DNA of 5,858 nucleotides from assembly GCA_027084145.1 (NCBI GenBank), contig JALWLM010000174.1, forward strand, positions 1 through 5,858. The letters run 5' to 3'. The notes beneath the pieces were generated by a model. It had not been told where the DNA came from, searched no databases, and saw only the letters and a list, made by a program, of their open reading frames with translations. Both the position numbers and the translations under genes were made by a program. This stretch comes from Crocinitomicaceae bacterium. Its GTDB lineage: Bacteria > Bacteroidota > Bacteroidia > Flavobacteriales_D > Crocinitomicaceae. Numbering within the stretch: the first letter of the stretch is position 1; each line of letters begins with the position of its first letter. Shown one piece after another: positions 5,505 to 5,858 of the stretch.

Positions 5505-5858
5505 TTGTTGATAGTTATAGTACCTACATTAACAATTTCTTTCGGCTTTTTAATCTCTACATCTAAAATTTTCACTTTCTTTCCTCCAGGAGTATTAACA
5601 TCTTTCTCATATACAAAAATCTTGTAATTCCCCTTTTCAAGAAAGTCAAATTCAAATGAGCCGTCGTAAGAAGTCTTATTTCTGTCATCATGAGTTGTTC
5701 CTTCTCCGTAAATAATATAAACATCTTCTTCTGCAATATAATACTCGGAAACAACATTTCCGGCAGCATCTTTTTTAACGGCATAAACTTTACCTATAAT
5801 GGAAGCTCTACCTCCTTCTCCTTCTACCTTTTTACAGGAAAAAAGTAAACTCATAAAC
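5501..5858 (-). CDS. Small lipoprotein with CnaB/carboxypeptidase-regulatory-like beta-sandwich (5' end outside window)
   Basis: At least 117 residues are visible, and the frame is still open at the window edge. The first visible Met (ATG 5854) would leave only six residues before the lipobox-like L-L-F-S-C, too few for a lipoprotein signal peptide. The codon before it is Phe, so the true start is probably upstream of the window and M-S-L-L-F-S-C is the end of the signal peptide. After Cys7 come K-K-V-E-G-E. Next is one beta-sandwich domain with G-K-V-Y-A-V (21-26), V-Y-I-I-Y-G (45-50), T-S-Y-D-G-S-F-E-F-D-F-L (61-72) and K-G-N-Y-K-I-F-V-Y (74-82). This resembles the CnaB or carboxypeptidase regulatory fold common in Bacteroidota surface proteins. 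No catalytic residues are evident. It is the first visible gene of the minus-strand unit, and its TGA overlaps the next ATG by four bases, suggesting coupled translation. It is probably membrane-anchored, possibly surface-exposed. Specific function is unknown. Confidence 0.78.
   Translation of the reverse strand, partial: FMSLLFSCKKVEGEGGRASIIGKVYAVKKDAAGNVVSEYYIAEEDVYIIYGEGTTHDDRNKTSYDGSFEFDFLEKGNYKIFVYEKDVNTPGGKKVKILDVEIKKPKEIVNVGTITINK

Noticed and set aside
5433..5784. Short open frames overlapping the barrel and lipoprotein genes (64 codons plus strand, 70 codons minus strand)
   Set aside because: Both are alternative readings of well-supported genes, one of them in the neighbouring frame of the beta-sandwich domain.
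1..5858. tRNA, rRNA, riboswitch, CRISPR array, insertion sequence or attachment site
   Set aside because: Coding sequence fills nearly the whole window, and I saw no repeat arrays, inverted-repeat ends, transposase motifs or tRNA-like segments on either strand.

Overview
The window is AT-rich and almost fully coding. It looks like a chromosomal segment from a member of Bacteroidota, probably Flavobacteriia or a close relative. The main evidence is a secreted subtilase ending in a type IX secretion (T9SS) type A sorting domain, a secretion route confined to that phylum. A DUF2490-type outer-membrane protein, a small lipoprotein with a CnaB/carboxypeptidase-regulatory-like fold, and A-rich translation starts without clear Shine-Dalgarno sequences agree with this. 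No RNA gene, mobile element, CRISPR array or origin is visible, and no gene-free stretch reaches 300 bases. The longest gap is 27 bases.

Plus strand, 1-3288: four co-directional genes packed as one probable operon. The C-terminal 49 codons of a normal aldehyde dehydrogenase (ALDH) are followed after 1 base by a 293-residue ALDH-like protein that lacks the catalytic cysteine domain. This pair looks like a two-gene version of the ALDH16 arrangement, in which an active ALDH is joined to a truncated, catalytically dead second ALDH domain. Two GT4/GT-B-type glycosyltransferases of 372 residues each follow. They overlap by 11 bases, and the second appears to start at TTG. Both are Bacteroidota-type cytosolic enzymes that probably build a cell-surface polysaccharide or glycoconjugate. 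The first carries an A10 tract near its 5' end.

Minus strand, 5858-3292: a tight three-gene unit pointing toward the first operon. In transcription order it holds a small lipoprotein (5' end beyond the window), a DUF2490 outer-membrane beta-barrel protein (4-base ATGA overlap), and an S8 subtilase with signal peptide, propeptide, complete catalytic residues and T9SS sorting tail (2-base gap). All three products are predicted to be exported to the envelope or outside the cell.

The two operons converge with only 3 bases between their stop codons, leaving no room for a dedicated terminator. The points most worth a second look are the split ALDH16-like pair, the A10 tract in the glycosyltransferase, and the lipoprotein-barrel-subtilase unit. 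I do not see proof of a wholly new system.
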